Assembly: GCA_009693345.1 (NCBI GenBank)
Contig: SHXL01000004.1
Span: 1 to 34,274, forward strand
DNA length: 34,274 bases
Direction of reading: 5' to 3'
Origin: Betaproteobacteria bacterium
GTDB taxonomy: Bacteria > Pseudomonadota > Gammaproteobacteria > Burkholderiales > SG8-39
In this document: positions 17,255-24,410 of the stretch, in pieces
Numbering within the stretch: position 1 is the stretch's first letter
How the letters are laid out: the number at the start of each line of letters is the position of its first letter
Program-made: the position numbers and the translations under genes
Notes under the pieces: model-generated
What the model was told of the DNA's origin: nothing
Seen by the model: only the letters and a program-made list of their open reading frames with translations
The model's database searches: none

Positions 17255-18154
17255 ATGAAACGGATCGCAATCACGGCACTTTCACTCGTCGCGCTGATCA
17301 GCTTCGGCGCCGCCGCGCAGGAAGGCACGCTGAAGAAAGTCAAGGACAGCGCCAGCATCACCATCGGCCACCGCGACGCCTCGCTGCCCTTGTCCTATTA
17401 CGACGACAAGCAGCAGCCCATCGGCTACGCCATGGACCTGTGCGTGAAGATCGTCGATGCGGTGAAGGCTGAACTGAAGCTGCCGAAAATCGACGTTAAG
17501 TACCAGCTGGTCACTTCGGCCAACCGCATCCCGCTGATGGCAAACGGCACCATCGACCTGGAGTGCGGCTCGACCACCAACAACATCCCGCGCCAGGAAC
17601 AGGTGTGGTTCACGATCACGCATTTCGTCACCGCCAACCGCTGGGCATCGAAGAAGTCCTCGAACCTGAAGTCCCTCGCGGATCTTAAGGGCAAGACCAT
17701 CGTCTCGACGGCGGGTTCGACCAACATCAAGCAGATCACCGAAATCAACGCTGCGCAGAATCTTGGCATGAACATCATCTCGGCCAACGGCCACCCGGAA
17801 GCCTTCCAGATGGTGGAGACGGGGCGCGCGGTGGCGTTCGTGATGGACGACATCATCCTCGCAGGCCTTGCGGCCCAGTCGCGCGCGCCCGCCGATTACG
17901 AGATTTCGTCCGTGGCGCTGTCGGTCGAACCCTACGGCGTCATGCTGCGCAAGGACGACAAAGCGTTCAAGGCAGTGGTGGACGCCGCCATGACCCGGAT
18001 CTACAAGTCCGGAGAAATCAACGCCATCTACTCGAAGTGGTTCGAGAAGCCGGTTCCGCCCAAGGGCGTGAACATGAATCTGCCGATGACGGCGGCGTTC
18101 AAGAAGGTCGTCGCCAATCCCACCTCCTCGGGCGATCCAAAGGTCTACGAATAA
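17255..18154 (+). CDS. gltI: Glutamate/aspartate ABC transporter, periplasmic binding protein
   Basis: Captures glutamate or aspartate in the periplasm for GltJKL. The 299-residue protein has a signal peptide of about 21 residues (cleavage near GAAAQ-E). Typical solute-binding segments follow: ITIGHRDASLPLSYYDDKQQPIGYAMDL, the NGTIDLECGSTTNN ligand-site region (about 98-111), LKGKTIVSTAGSTN and VMDDIILAGL. GGGAGG lies before the ATG. A strong terminator-like hairpin after the stop separates it from gltJ, which would let binding protein be made in excess over the permease. Confidence 0.95.
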   Translation: MKRIAITALSLVALISFGAAAQEGTLKKVKDSASITIGHRDASLPLSYYDDKQQPIGYAMDLCVKIVDAVKAELKLPKIDVKYQLVTSANRIPLMANGTIDLECGSTTNNIPRQEQVWFTITHFVTANRWASKKSSNLKSLADLKGKTIVSTAGSTNIKQITEINAAQNLGMNIISANGHPEAFQMVETGRAVAFVMDDIILAGLAAQSRAPADYEISSVALSVEPYGVMLRKDDKAFKAVVDAAMTRIYKSGEINAIYSKWFEKPVPPKGVNMNLPMTAAFKKVVANPTSSGDPKVYE

Positions 18155-18170
18155 GCTGACTCGGCTAACT

Positions 18171-18197
18171 AACGGGGAACTCAGGTTCCCCGTTTTT
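18171..18197 (+). terminator. Rho-independent terminator between gltI and gltJ
   Basis: AACGGGGAAC (18171-18180) pairs over 10 bp with GTTCCCCGTT (18185-18194) around a TCAG loop, running into a T-tract ending at 18197. It lies inside an otherwise continuous transporter operon, so it probably acts as a partial terminator. Confidence 0.92.
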
Positions 18198-18221
18198 CGT
18201 TGAGCACGGGTTGAGTTTCAC

Positions 18222-18977
18222 GTGAACTACAACTGGGAATGGAGTATTTACCTTGCTGCCGAGCCCGGCGGCACGGGCATCTATATCAAGTACCTGGTCA
18301 TCGGCCTGGGCTGGACGCTCGCCACGGCGCTCGCCGCCTGGGTGATCGCACTGGCGATCGGCTCGGTGGTTGGCACCCTGCGCACCACGCCGCACAAATG
18401 GGTGGTGCGCCTGGGCAACGCCTACGTCGAGATTTTCCGCAACGTGCCGCTGATCGTGCAGATGTTCCTGTGGTTCTTCGTCGTGCCCGAGTTGCTGCCC
18501 AAGGCGCTGGGCGACTGGGTGAAGCAGATGGCGCCACCCTGGGGCTCCTACCTGCCTGCGGTGATGTGCCTCGGCTTGTATACCTCGGTGCGCATTGCCG
18601 AACAGGTGAAATCGGGTATCGGCTCGCTGTCGCGCGGCCAGGGCATGGCGGGTACCGCGCTCGGGCTCACGCTCGGGCAGAACTACCGCTTCGTGCTGCT
18701 GCCGCAAGCGTTCCGCATCGTCCTGCCGCCACTGACCTCTGAATTCATGAACGTGATCAAGAACTCCTCGGTCGCGCTGACCATCGGCCTGCTGGAGCTC
18801 ACCGGCCGCGCGCGCGCGATGCAGGAGTTCAGCTTCAAGGTATTCGAGGCCTTTGCCGCCGCCACCGTGATCTACCTGCTCACCAACCTGGTGGTGGTGT
18901 ACGGCATGCGCGCGCTGGAGAAGAAGGTACGCGTGCCCGGATTGATCAGCGCTTCGCCAACCGCGGGTGGACACTGA
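18222..18977 (+). CDS. gltJ: Glutamate/aspartate ABC transporter, permease subunit 1
   Basis: Inner-membrane subunit of the acidic amino acid importer. The 251-residue protein follows E. coli GltJ closely in pattern: NWEWSIYL at the N-terminus, VEIFRNVPLIVQMFLWFFVVPELLPK (67-92) and the EAA loop region GTALGLTLGQNYRFVLLPQAFRIVLPPLTSE. About five hydrophobic spans are seen. The start is a GTG at 18222, chosen because it gives the family N-terminus; no ATG is suitable. It is 13 bp before gltK and preceded by the gltI terminator. Confidence 0.93.
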   Translation: MNYNWEWSIYLAAEPGGTGIYIKYLVIGLGWTLATALAAWVIALAIGSVVGTLRTTPHKWVVRLGNAYVEIFRNVPLIVQMFLWFFVVPELLPKALGDWVKQMAPPWGSYLPAVMCLGLYTSVRIAEQVKSGIGSLSRGQGMAGTALGLTLGQNYRFVLLPQAFRIVLPPLTSEFMNVIKNSSVALTIGLLELTGRARAMQEFSFKVFEAFAAATVIYLLTNLVVVYGMRALEKKVRVPGLISASPTAGGH

Positions 18978-18990
18978 TGCGGATTGAGCG

Positions 18991-19680
18991 ATGAGCGGCT
19001 ACGACTTCGACGTCATCCAGCGCTCCTGGGTCTATCTGTTCCGCGACGGCATGACGTTCACGCTGACGCTGACGGCGCTGGCGATGGTGGGCGGCATTTT
19101 CTTCGGCACGCTGCTGGCGATGATGCGGCTCTCCAGGTTCAGCATCCTGTCTTATGCCGCGGGCGGCTACGTCAACCTGATGCGCTCGCTGCCGCTGGTG
19201 CTGGTGATTTTCTGGTTCTTCTTCCTCGTGCCCTACATCGGCGCCTGGGCCATCGGCGCCAAGGACCCGGTCAAGGTCGGCTCCTTCATGTCCTGCCTCA
19301 TCACCTTCACCATGTTCGAGGCCGCGTATTACTGCGAAATCATGCGCGCCGGCATCCAGTCGGTGGCGCGCGGCCAGGTCTGGGCCGGCTACGCGCTGGG
19401 GCTCAACTACTGGCTCACGATGGGCAAAATCGTGCTGCCGCAGGCCTTCCGCAACATGCTGCCGGTGCTGCTGACGCAGACCGTGATCCTGTTCCAGGAC
19501 ACCTCGCTCGTTTACGTGATCTCGGCCACCGACTTCCTCGGCGCCGCCGCCAAGGTCGCGAACCGCGACTACCGCCTGGTCGAGATGTACACCTTCGTCG
19601 CCGTGGTCTACTTCATCATCTCCTTCGGCCTGTCGTTGCTGGTCAAGCAGCTGCAGAGCCGGATCGCCATCATCCGCTAA
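18991..19680 (+). CDS. gltK: Glutamate/aspartate ABC transporter, permease subunit 2
   Basis: Second membrane subunit, forming a heterodimer with GltJ. The 229-residue protein contains YVNLMRSLPLVLVIFWFFFLVPYIGAW, a polar TMFEAAYYCEIMRAGIQSV helix and the EAA motif YALGLNYWLTMGKIVLPQAFRNMLP, which contacts the ATPase. DTSLVYVISATDFLGAA near the C-terminus is typical of the GltK group. It follows gltJ by 13 bp and precedes gltL by 22 bp. Confidence 0.93.
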   Translation: MSGYDFDVIQRSWVYLFRDGMTFTLTLTALAMVGGIFFGTLLAMMRLSRFSILSYAAGGYVNLMRSLPLVLVIFWFFFLVPYIGAWAIGAKDPVKVGSFMSCLITFTMFEAAYYCEIMRAGIQSVARGQVWAGYALGLNYWLTMGKIVLPQAFRNMLPVLLTQTVILFQDTSLVYVISATDFLGAAAKVANRDYRLVEMYTFVAVVYFIISFGLSLLVKQLQSRIAIIR

Positions 19681-19702
19681 GCCACAGGAAAACGGGCCCG
19701 TC

Positions 19703-20431
19703 ATGATCTCCATCAAGAACATCAGCAAGTGGTACGGCAGCTTCCAGGTACTGACCGACTGCTCCACTGAAGTGAAGAAGGGCGAAGTGGTGGTGGTCTG
19801 CGGCCCCTCGGGCAGCGGCAAGTCCACCATCATCAAGTGCGTCAACGCGCTCGAGCCGTTCCAGAAGGGCGAAATCACCGTGGACGGCATTTCGGTTGGC
19901 GACCCGAAGACCGACCTGCCCAAGCTGCGCTCGCGCATCGGCATGGTGTTCCAGAACTTCGAGCTGTTTCCGCACCTCTCGGTCACGGAGAACCTGACGC
20001 TCGCCCAGATCAAGGTGCTCGGCCGCACGCCAGAGGCGGCGCGCGACAAGGCCCTGAAGCTCCTCGACCGGGTCGGCCTGATGGCGCACAAGGACAAGTT
20101 CCCCGGCCAGCTCTCGGGCGGCCAGCAGCAGCGGGTGGCGATCGCGCGCGCCCTCTCCATAGACCCGATCGCGATGCTGTTCGACGAGCCGACCTCGGCC
20201 CTCGACCCGGAGATGATCAACGAGGTGCTCGACGTCATGGTGCAGCTCGCCCAGGAAGGCATGACCATGATGGTGGTGACGCACGAGATGGGCTTCGCCA
20301 AGCGCGTCGCGCACCGCGTGATCTTCATGGACGCGGGCAAGATCATCGAAGACTGCACCAAGGACGACTTTTTCGGCACCCAGCGCTCCGAGCGCGCGCA
20401 GCTGTTCCTCTCGAAGATCCTGCATCATTGA
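19703..20431 (+). CDS. gltL: Glutamate/aspartate ABC transporter, ATP-binding subunit
   Basis: Drives the GltIJK importer. The 242-residue polar amino acid type ATPase has Walker A GPSGSGKST (34-42), the Q-loop in GMVFQNFELFPH, signature LSGGQQQR (about 137-144), Walker B AMLFDEPTSALDPEM and the switch histidine in VVTHEMGFA. All catalytic positions are intact. It is the last gene of the transporter operon and is followed directly by a terminator hairpin. Confidence 0.95.
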   Translation: MISIKNISKWYGSFQVLTDCSTEVKKGEVVVVCGPSGSGKSTIIKCVNALEPFQKGEITVDGISVGDPKTDLPKLRSRIGMVFQNFELFPHLSVTENLTLAQIKVLGRTPEAARDKALKLLDRVGLMAHKDKFPGQLSGGQQQRVAIARALSIDPIAMLFDEPTSALDPEMINEVLDVMVQLAQEGMTMMVVTHEMGFAKRVAHRVIFMDAGKIIEDCTKDDFFGTQRSERAQLFLSKILHH

Positions 20432-20456
20432 AAAAAAGGGGCTTGCCCCCTTTTTT
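20431..20456 (+). terminator. Rho-independent terminator after gltL
   Basis: A run of A residues, then GGGG-CTTG-CCCC and a six-T tract (20451-20456). The flanking A and T runs could extend the stem. It begins at the last base of the gltL stop and ends about 8 bp before the next start. Confidence 0.9.
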
Positions 20457-20464
20457 CCTTGGCA

Positions 20465-21022
20465 ATGAACAAGAACTCGCTGTTCGCGGTCCTGCTGCGC
20501 TCGCCGTGGTGGATCAGCATCGCCGTCGCCGCTGGAATTTTCGCGCTAGCGAAGATGGCACTGCCCGAGGCCTACGCGCTCTACGGGATCTTCGCCGCGC
20601 TACCGTTCCTCGTCATCGGCTGCTATACCGCCTGGCAGCAGCTGCGCGCGCCCAGCGCCGAGAAGATCGCCGCGACACTCGAATCGCTGCGCTCGATGTC
20701 CTGGGATGAGTTCTCGTCCGCTCTCGAAGCCGCCTTCCGCCGCGACGGCTACACCGTGAGCCGCCCGAACATCGCCGGCGCCGATCTCGAATTGACCAAA
20801 GCGGGGCGCGTTTCACTGGTGTCCTGCAAGCGCTGGAAAGTCGCGCGTACCGGTATCGAGCCGCTGCGTGAGCTTGATACCGCACGCCGGGCGCGCGAAT
20901 GCATCTACGTCGCCGCGGGCGAGATCTCCGACAACGCCATCGCATTCGCGGCCACGAACAACATCCGCCTGCTGCACGGCGCCGAACTGGCAAAATTGCT
21001 GCCTCAACCCAAGAGCAGATGA
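20465..21022 (+). CDS. Membrane-anchored Mrr-like restriction endonuclease domain protein
   Basis: A 185-residue protein with two N-terminal membrane spans (about 15-33 and 38-57) followed by a PD-(D/E)xK fold of the Mrr type. The order SMSWDEFSSALEAAFRRDGYTV, then GADLEL and VSCKRWKVARTGIEPLREL, and a late NNIRLLHGAEL match Mrr_cat proteins. Asp107 and Lys122 are present, but the usual Q/E of the QxK strand is Ser120. The nuclease domain should face the cytoplasm. Start ATG 20465 follows the gltL terminator closely; TTG at 20459 is the alternative. Whether it cuts DNA is open. It may be cotranscribed with the dehydrogenase 10 bp downstream. Confidence 0.82.
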   Translation: MNKNSLFAVLLRSPWWISIAVAAGIFALAKMALPEAYALYGIFAALPFLVIGCYTAWQQLRAPSAEKIAATLESLRSMSWDEFSSALEAAFRRDGYTVSRPNIAGADLELTKAGRVSLVSCKRWKVARTGIEPLRELDTARRARECIYVAAGEISDNAIAFAATNNIRLLHGAELAKLLPQPKSR

Positions 21023-21032
21023 GAGGAAATCG

Positions 21033-21911
21033 ATGAGCACAGTGGCATTCATAGGTTTGGGCGCGATGGGATCGCGCATGGCGATGAACCTGCACGCGGC
21101 GGGGCACAAGCTGCGCGTCTACAACAGGGACAGGGCGAAGACCAAACCGTTCGCCGACAAGGGCATCGAGGTGTGCGATTCGCCGGCCGCAGCGGCGAAG
21201 GGCGCGGAGTTCGTGTGCTCGATCGTTTCGGACGACACCGCGACGCGCGAGGTGATGCTGGGGGCTGCCGGAATTGTCGGCGCCGCAGCGGCAGGCACGA
21301 TCATTCTCGATTCCAGCACCAATACGCCTGCGATGTCGCGCGAAGTCGCCAAGGCCGCGGCAGCGAAGGGGATCGTCTACCTCGATGCGCCGGTGTCCGG
21401 CTCGATCATGCAGGCGCAGGGCAAGGAGCTGGTGATCCTGGTCGGCGGCGACAAGGCCGCGTTCGACAAGGCGCAGCCGGTGCTGCTCGCGATGGGGCGC
21501 ATGGTGCGGCGCATCGGCGATACGGGCGCCGGCGCGACGTTGAAACTCATCAACAACATGCTATCGGCTTCGCTCATCACGGCGGTCGCCGAGGCCGCGC
21601 AGATGGCGGAAGCAGCGCACCTCGACCTCGATGCAACGATGGAGGTTCTTGGCGAGGGCGCCGCCGGCTCGCGCGTGATGAAGACCAAGCTGCCGAAAAT
21701 GTTGAAGCGCGACTTCTCGCCGCAGTTCCAGCTCGAGTTGATGGACAAGGACCTGCGCTATTTTCTCGCCCTGGCACAGGAGCTCGACCGCCCGGCACCG
21801 CTCGCCTCGCTGGTGCGCAGCCAGTTCCAGGCGGCGCGCCGCGCGCAGCTCGGCAAGCTCGACTCCTGCGCCGTGTTCCTCCAAGCCTCCGGGGAAAAAC
21901 CGAAAACCTAG
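21033..21911 (+). CDS. NAD(P)-dependent 3-hydroxyisobutyrate-dehydrogenase-family oxidoreductase
   Basis: A 292-residue beta-hydroxyacid dehydrogenase. The Rossmann motif is FIGLGAMGSRMAMNL (6-20); substrate-binding APVSGSIMQAQGKELVILVGG (about 115-135) and catalytic Lys in GATLKLINNML (helix with K-x3-N) fit the family. LGEGAAGSRVMKTK is the usual segment before the dimer domain. Arg rather than Ser/Lys after the second strand (YNRDRAK) suggests NADP preference, which is weak inference. The gene follows the Mrr-like gene by 10 bp and overlaps the convergent anti-sigma gene by 4 nt. Substrates in this family range from 3-hydroxyisobutyrate to tartronate semialdehyde and succinic semialdehyde. 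Confidence 0.9.
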   Translation: MSTVAFIGLGAMGSRMAMNLHAAGHKLRVYNRDRAKTKPFADKGIEVCDSPAAAAKGAEFVCSIVSDDTATREVMLGAAGIVGAAAAGTIILDSSTNTPAMSREVAKAAAAKGIVYLDAPVSGSIMQAQGKELVILVGGDKAAFDKAQPVLLAMGRMVRRIGDTGAGATLKLINNMLSASLITAVAEAAQMAEAAHLDLDATMEVLGEGAAGSRVMKTKLPKMLKRDFSPQFQLELMDKDLRYFLALAQELDRPAPLASLVRSQFQAARRAQLGKLDSCAVFLQASGEKPKT

Positions 21912-22603
21912 CGCCGCTCGACGCGCAGGCGCATTTCCTCGGGAATCCTGTAGTCCGGATAGCGTTTGCGGAATTCCGCGAGCGCCCTGTCCGCCTCGTC
22001 CTGCCTGCCCTGCCGGCGCAGCTCGGCGATGCGCTCCAGTTCGCGTTCCGGCGTTTCAATTTGCAGATTTCCCTGCGCGGCGGAGCGCTTCGCCAGCATC
22101 GGTGTCGGACCCGCCTGCGGCACGCGTGCGTCGTCGGCGCGCGAGGACAGACCGGCGGATGGCACGGAGGCAGGCGCGGATTCGGCCGCCTGCGGTGCGG
22201 CTGGAATCCGGCGTTCGGCCACGACGCCCTCCTCCTTGGCCGGAAATGGTTTGGGCAAGGATGGCCGCGAAATTTCCGTGGACTTCGCGACCATCGGCTT
22301 GGCCGCTTCTGCGGCCGACACCTTTGCAGCCTCCGCGCGCGCTTGCACTTGGGATTTCGCCTCCTGTTTCGCGGCCGGCGCCGGTCCGGCAATCTCCGGC
22401 TGTTCGTGCTGGATGCGCAGCGTGACCGTGACCGAAAGAACGACGACGGCCGCGAGCGACAGCGGCATCGCCCAGCGTTTGCTCCATGACGAGGTAGACC
22501 GGCGCGCGGCGGCGAGGATGGCATCGTCCAGCGCCCGCGGCGGCTCCTCCGCGCCCAACCCGCGGTAGGCCGCCGAAACATCCGCATCACGCTCTTCAGT
22601 CAT
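21908..22603 (-). CDS. Putative membrane anti-sigma factor
   Basis: A 231-residue protein. Residues 1-36 contain the short motif YRGLGAEEPPRALDDAILAAAR, which recurs in proteins encoded next to ECF sigma factors. One membrane span covers about 44-62. A long Ala/Pro/Lys/Glu-rich periplasmic stretch follows, then a helical C-terminus (ELERIAELRRQGRQDEADRALAEF) resembling a short repeat. The Zn-binding HxxxCxxC motif of classic anti-sigma factors is absent. It overlaps the sigma gene by 8 nt, which suggests coupled translation. The anti-sigma role is inferred from position and layout. Confidence 0.7.
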   Translation of the reverse strand: MTEERDADVSAAYRGLGAEEPPRALDDAILAAARRSTSSWSKRWAMPLSLAAVVVLSVTVTLRIQHEQPEIAGPAPAAKQEAKSQVQARAEAAKVSAAEAAKPMVAKSTEISRPSLPKPFPAKEEGVVAERRIPAAPQAAESAPASVPSAGLSSRADDARVPQAGPTPMLAKRSAAQGNLQIETPERELERIAELRRQGRQDEADRALAEFRKRYPDYRIPEEMRLRVERR

Positions 22604-23147
22604 CGGCCACCGCCTCTTTCAGCTTGGACAAAGCGTAGCGCAGGCGGCTCTTCGCGGCCTCCTCGCCGGCGCCGGTCGCGTGCGCGATCTCGGCCACGCT
22701 CATGCCCGCCTCTTCGTGCAGCAGGAAAGCCTCGCGCTGCGCGGCCGGCAGGGCCTCGAACGCGCGCGCAAAGCGCGCCAGGGTTTGCTTTGCTTCAAGC
22801 ATGCGGTGCGGTTCGTAGTCGGCGCCAGCGCGAGGTTCAGCCTGCCCCGATTCTTCCTGGTCCAGGGATACGAGCGTGAGGCCGCGCTTGCGCCAGTGGT
22901 CCACGAGGCGGTTGTGGGCGATCGTATACAGCCAGGTGGTGAATTTCGCCTGGACCTCGTAGCGGGCGCGTGCCTCGATCGCCCGCATCCAGATCTCCTG
23001 GTAAAGCTCTTCGGCTGTCGCCCGGTCCCGGACGCTGCGCAGGACAAAGCGGAAAAGCGCGCCCTTGTGGCGCTGGTAGAGCTGATCGAAGGCGCCGGCG
23101 TCGCCTTCGCGGTATGCGAGCATGAGTTGTTCGTCGCCGGCCTCCAT
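22596..23147 (-). CDS. ECF-type RNA polymerase sigma factor
   Basis: A 183-residue sigma-70 family factor without regions 1 and 3. Region 2 covers about 12-82 (FDQLYQRHKGALFRFV, then ATAEELYQEIWMRAIEAR and FTTWLYTIAHNRLVDHWRKR). Region 4 is LPAAQREAFLLHEEAGMSVAEIAHATGAGEEAAKSRLRYAL. Start ATG 23147 gives the normal short N-terminus (MEAGDEQLMLAYREGDAGAF). The gene lies 10 bp after a secreted protein gene and overlaps the putative anti-sigma gene, forming a three-gene unit. Promoter specificity was not identified. Confidence 0.93.
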   Translation of the reverse strand: MEAGDEQLMLAYREGDAGAFDQLYQRHKGALFRFVLRSVRDRATAEELYQEIWMRAIEARARYEVQAKFTTWLYTIAHNRLVDHWRKRGLTLVSLDQEESGQAEPRAGADYEPHRMLEAKQTLARFARAFEALPAAQREAFLLHEEAGMSVAEIAHATGAGEEAAKSRLRYALSKLKEAVADD

Positions 23148-23157
23148 TGCCCCCAGT

Positions 23158-23931
23158 TTACGCGGGTGGGTCGGCGACGAAACCCGGGAACGGATTCGGC
23201 GCTGGCCGGTGCGCCTGCGGCGGAATGATCCCGCACGCGAGCAGATTGCGGTAGCTGTCGTAGTAGATGGTGACGGTCTCGGCGGGCTCGCTCGTGGCGC
23301 GCTCGAAGCCGACATGGCGCGTGTGCGAGGTCTCGATGCGGCCATGGCCGGTACCGAGGCGATCGTCGCGCTCCGCGGCGCGCGGCGAGCTCTGCGCCTC
23401 TGCAGGCGCGCCCGCGCTGCTCGCCGCTTCCTTCCTGGAAAGCAGGCCCGGGGCGAACGGTGCGGGCTGGGACATCGGCGCGGGCTCCACTTTCCTGCGG
23501 TAGAACGCCACGCCGATCACGCCCACGTTGTCGGGGCGCCCGGTGCGTGCGGCGTAGGAATCCGGCAGCGACGTGAAGTAGAACGCGGCGGTCGAGACGA
23601 GGTTCTTGCGCCAGCCACCGATGTCGAACTGCCGGTACGGCGCGAAGACGTAGCCGCTCTGCGGCGCAGCAGCGGTCTCGCCCGTAATCACGTTCACGCC
23701 GTCTACCGAGATCACCCCCAGCACGTCCTCGCGCTGGCGGTTGCGGATGCGCACCGCGTACTCGTTGCCGGGCTTGCCGACCACATTCGCCCGGCCTTCG
23801 TGCCAGTAGACGGGCAGCTGCCGCCCGTCGCTGCGATCGAACAGGGTGACATCGGCCAGACCGCCGAGCGCGGCGGCATGGGCGGAAAAAGCGGTGAGCA
23901 GCGCCGCGCAGGCAAGCTTCAGGGATTTCAT
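23158..23931 (-). CDS. Secreted protein of unknown function in the ECF sigma operon
   Basis: A 257-residue protein with a clear signal peptide (MKSLKLACAALLTAFSAHA, cleavage near AHA-AA). The mature part has GRANVVGKPGNEYAVRIRNRQREDVLGVISVDGVNVITG, a beta-rich segment like that in other exported carbohydrate- or envelope-associated proteins, then SGYVFAPYRQFDIGGWRKN. A Ser/Ala/Glu-rich linker leads to a short conserved-looking end (ETVTIYYDSYRNLLACGIIPP). No catalytic motif is seen. GGAGGAAGG is a strong ribosome site before ATG 23931. Being first in the sigma factor unit, it may be a target, sensor or structural part of that regulon; this is inference. Confidence 0.75.
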   Translation of the reverse strand: MKSLKLACAALLTAFSAHAAALGGLADVTLFDRSDGRQLPVYWHEGRANVVGKPGNEYAVRIRNRQREDVLGVISVDGVNVITGETAAAPQSGYVFAPYRQFDIGGWRKNLVSTAAFYFTSLPDSYAARTGRPDNVGVIGVAFYRRKVEPAPMSQPAPFAPGLLSRKEAASSAGAPAEAQSSPRAAERDDRLGTGHGRIETSHTRHVGFERATSEPAETVTIYYDSYRNLLACGIIPPQAHRPAPNPFPGFVADPPA

Positions 23932-24003
23932 CGGCCTTCCTCCAAGTGTGGGTACAAGGAATGAAACGAAGGGCTGCGCCGAAAGGGTTAAACGCAACTC
24001 GCG

Positions 24004-24009
24004 TACAAT
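24004..24009 (+). promoter_or_regulatory. Possible -10 box for the YkgJ-like gene
   Basis: TACAAT at 24004-24009, 29 nt before the ATG at 24039, in the 107-bp gap between divergent genes. The -35 is not clear (TTAAAC at 23988 is too close). Confidence 0.35.
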
Positions 24010-24038
24010 GCGCGCCTTTTCCACACCTGCCAAAGAAC

Positions 24039-24410
24039 ATGAAAAACGAGAAGTCCTACGACTGCAGCAAATGCCCGGGCTACTGCTGCAGCTATCCCCT
24101 AATCGAAGTCTCGAAGTCCGACATTGCCCGGCTCGCGAAGCACTTCGATGTCGATTACGAAACCGCCGAGGAACGCTTCACCCTGTACGACAAGGAAGAG
24201 AAGGTGCGTGGCCTGCGCAAGCAGAAGGATGAATTTTTCGGCACCGTGTGCCGGTTTTTCGATATCAAGGCCAGACGCTGCACGGTCTACGAAGCGCGTC
24301 CGGCCACCTGCCGCAGCTATCCCTACGTCAAATCCTGCGGCTACTGGGAATTCCTGAAATTCGAGCGCGACCTGCAGGACGACGAGAAATTCGTCGCCAT
24401 GACGAGATAG
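24039..24410 (+). CDS. YkgJ-family cysteine cluster protein
   Basis: A 123-residue cytoplasmic protein of the UPF0153/YkgJ group, thought to bind zinc or iron. The N-terminal cluster is C9-x2-C12-x3-C16-C17, and later cysteines lie in GTVCRFFD, RRCTVY, ATCRSYP and KSCGYW. This set matches the family pattern well. Start ATG 24039 puts the cluster directly at the N-terminus as usual. Its stop ends at 24410 and the convergent ThDP-enzyme stop begins at 24411, leaving no gap. The exact biochemical role is not known. Confidence 0.9.
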   Translation: MKNEKSYDCSKCPGYCCSYPLIEVSKSDIARLAKHFDVDYETAEERFTLYDKEEKVRGLRKQKDEFFGTVCRFFDIKARRCTVYEARPATCRSYPYVKSCGYWEFLKFERDLQDDEKFVAMTR

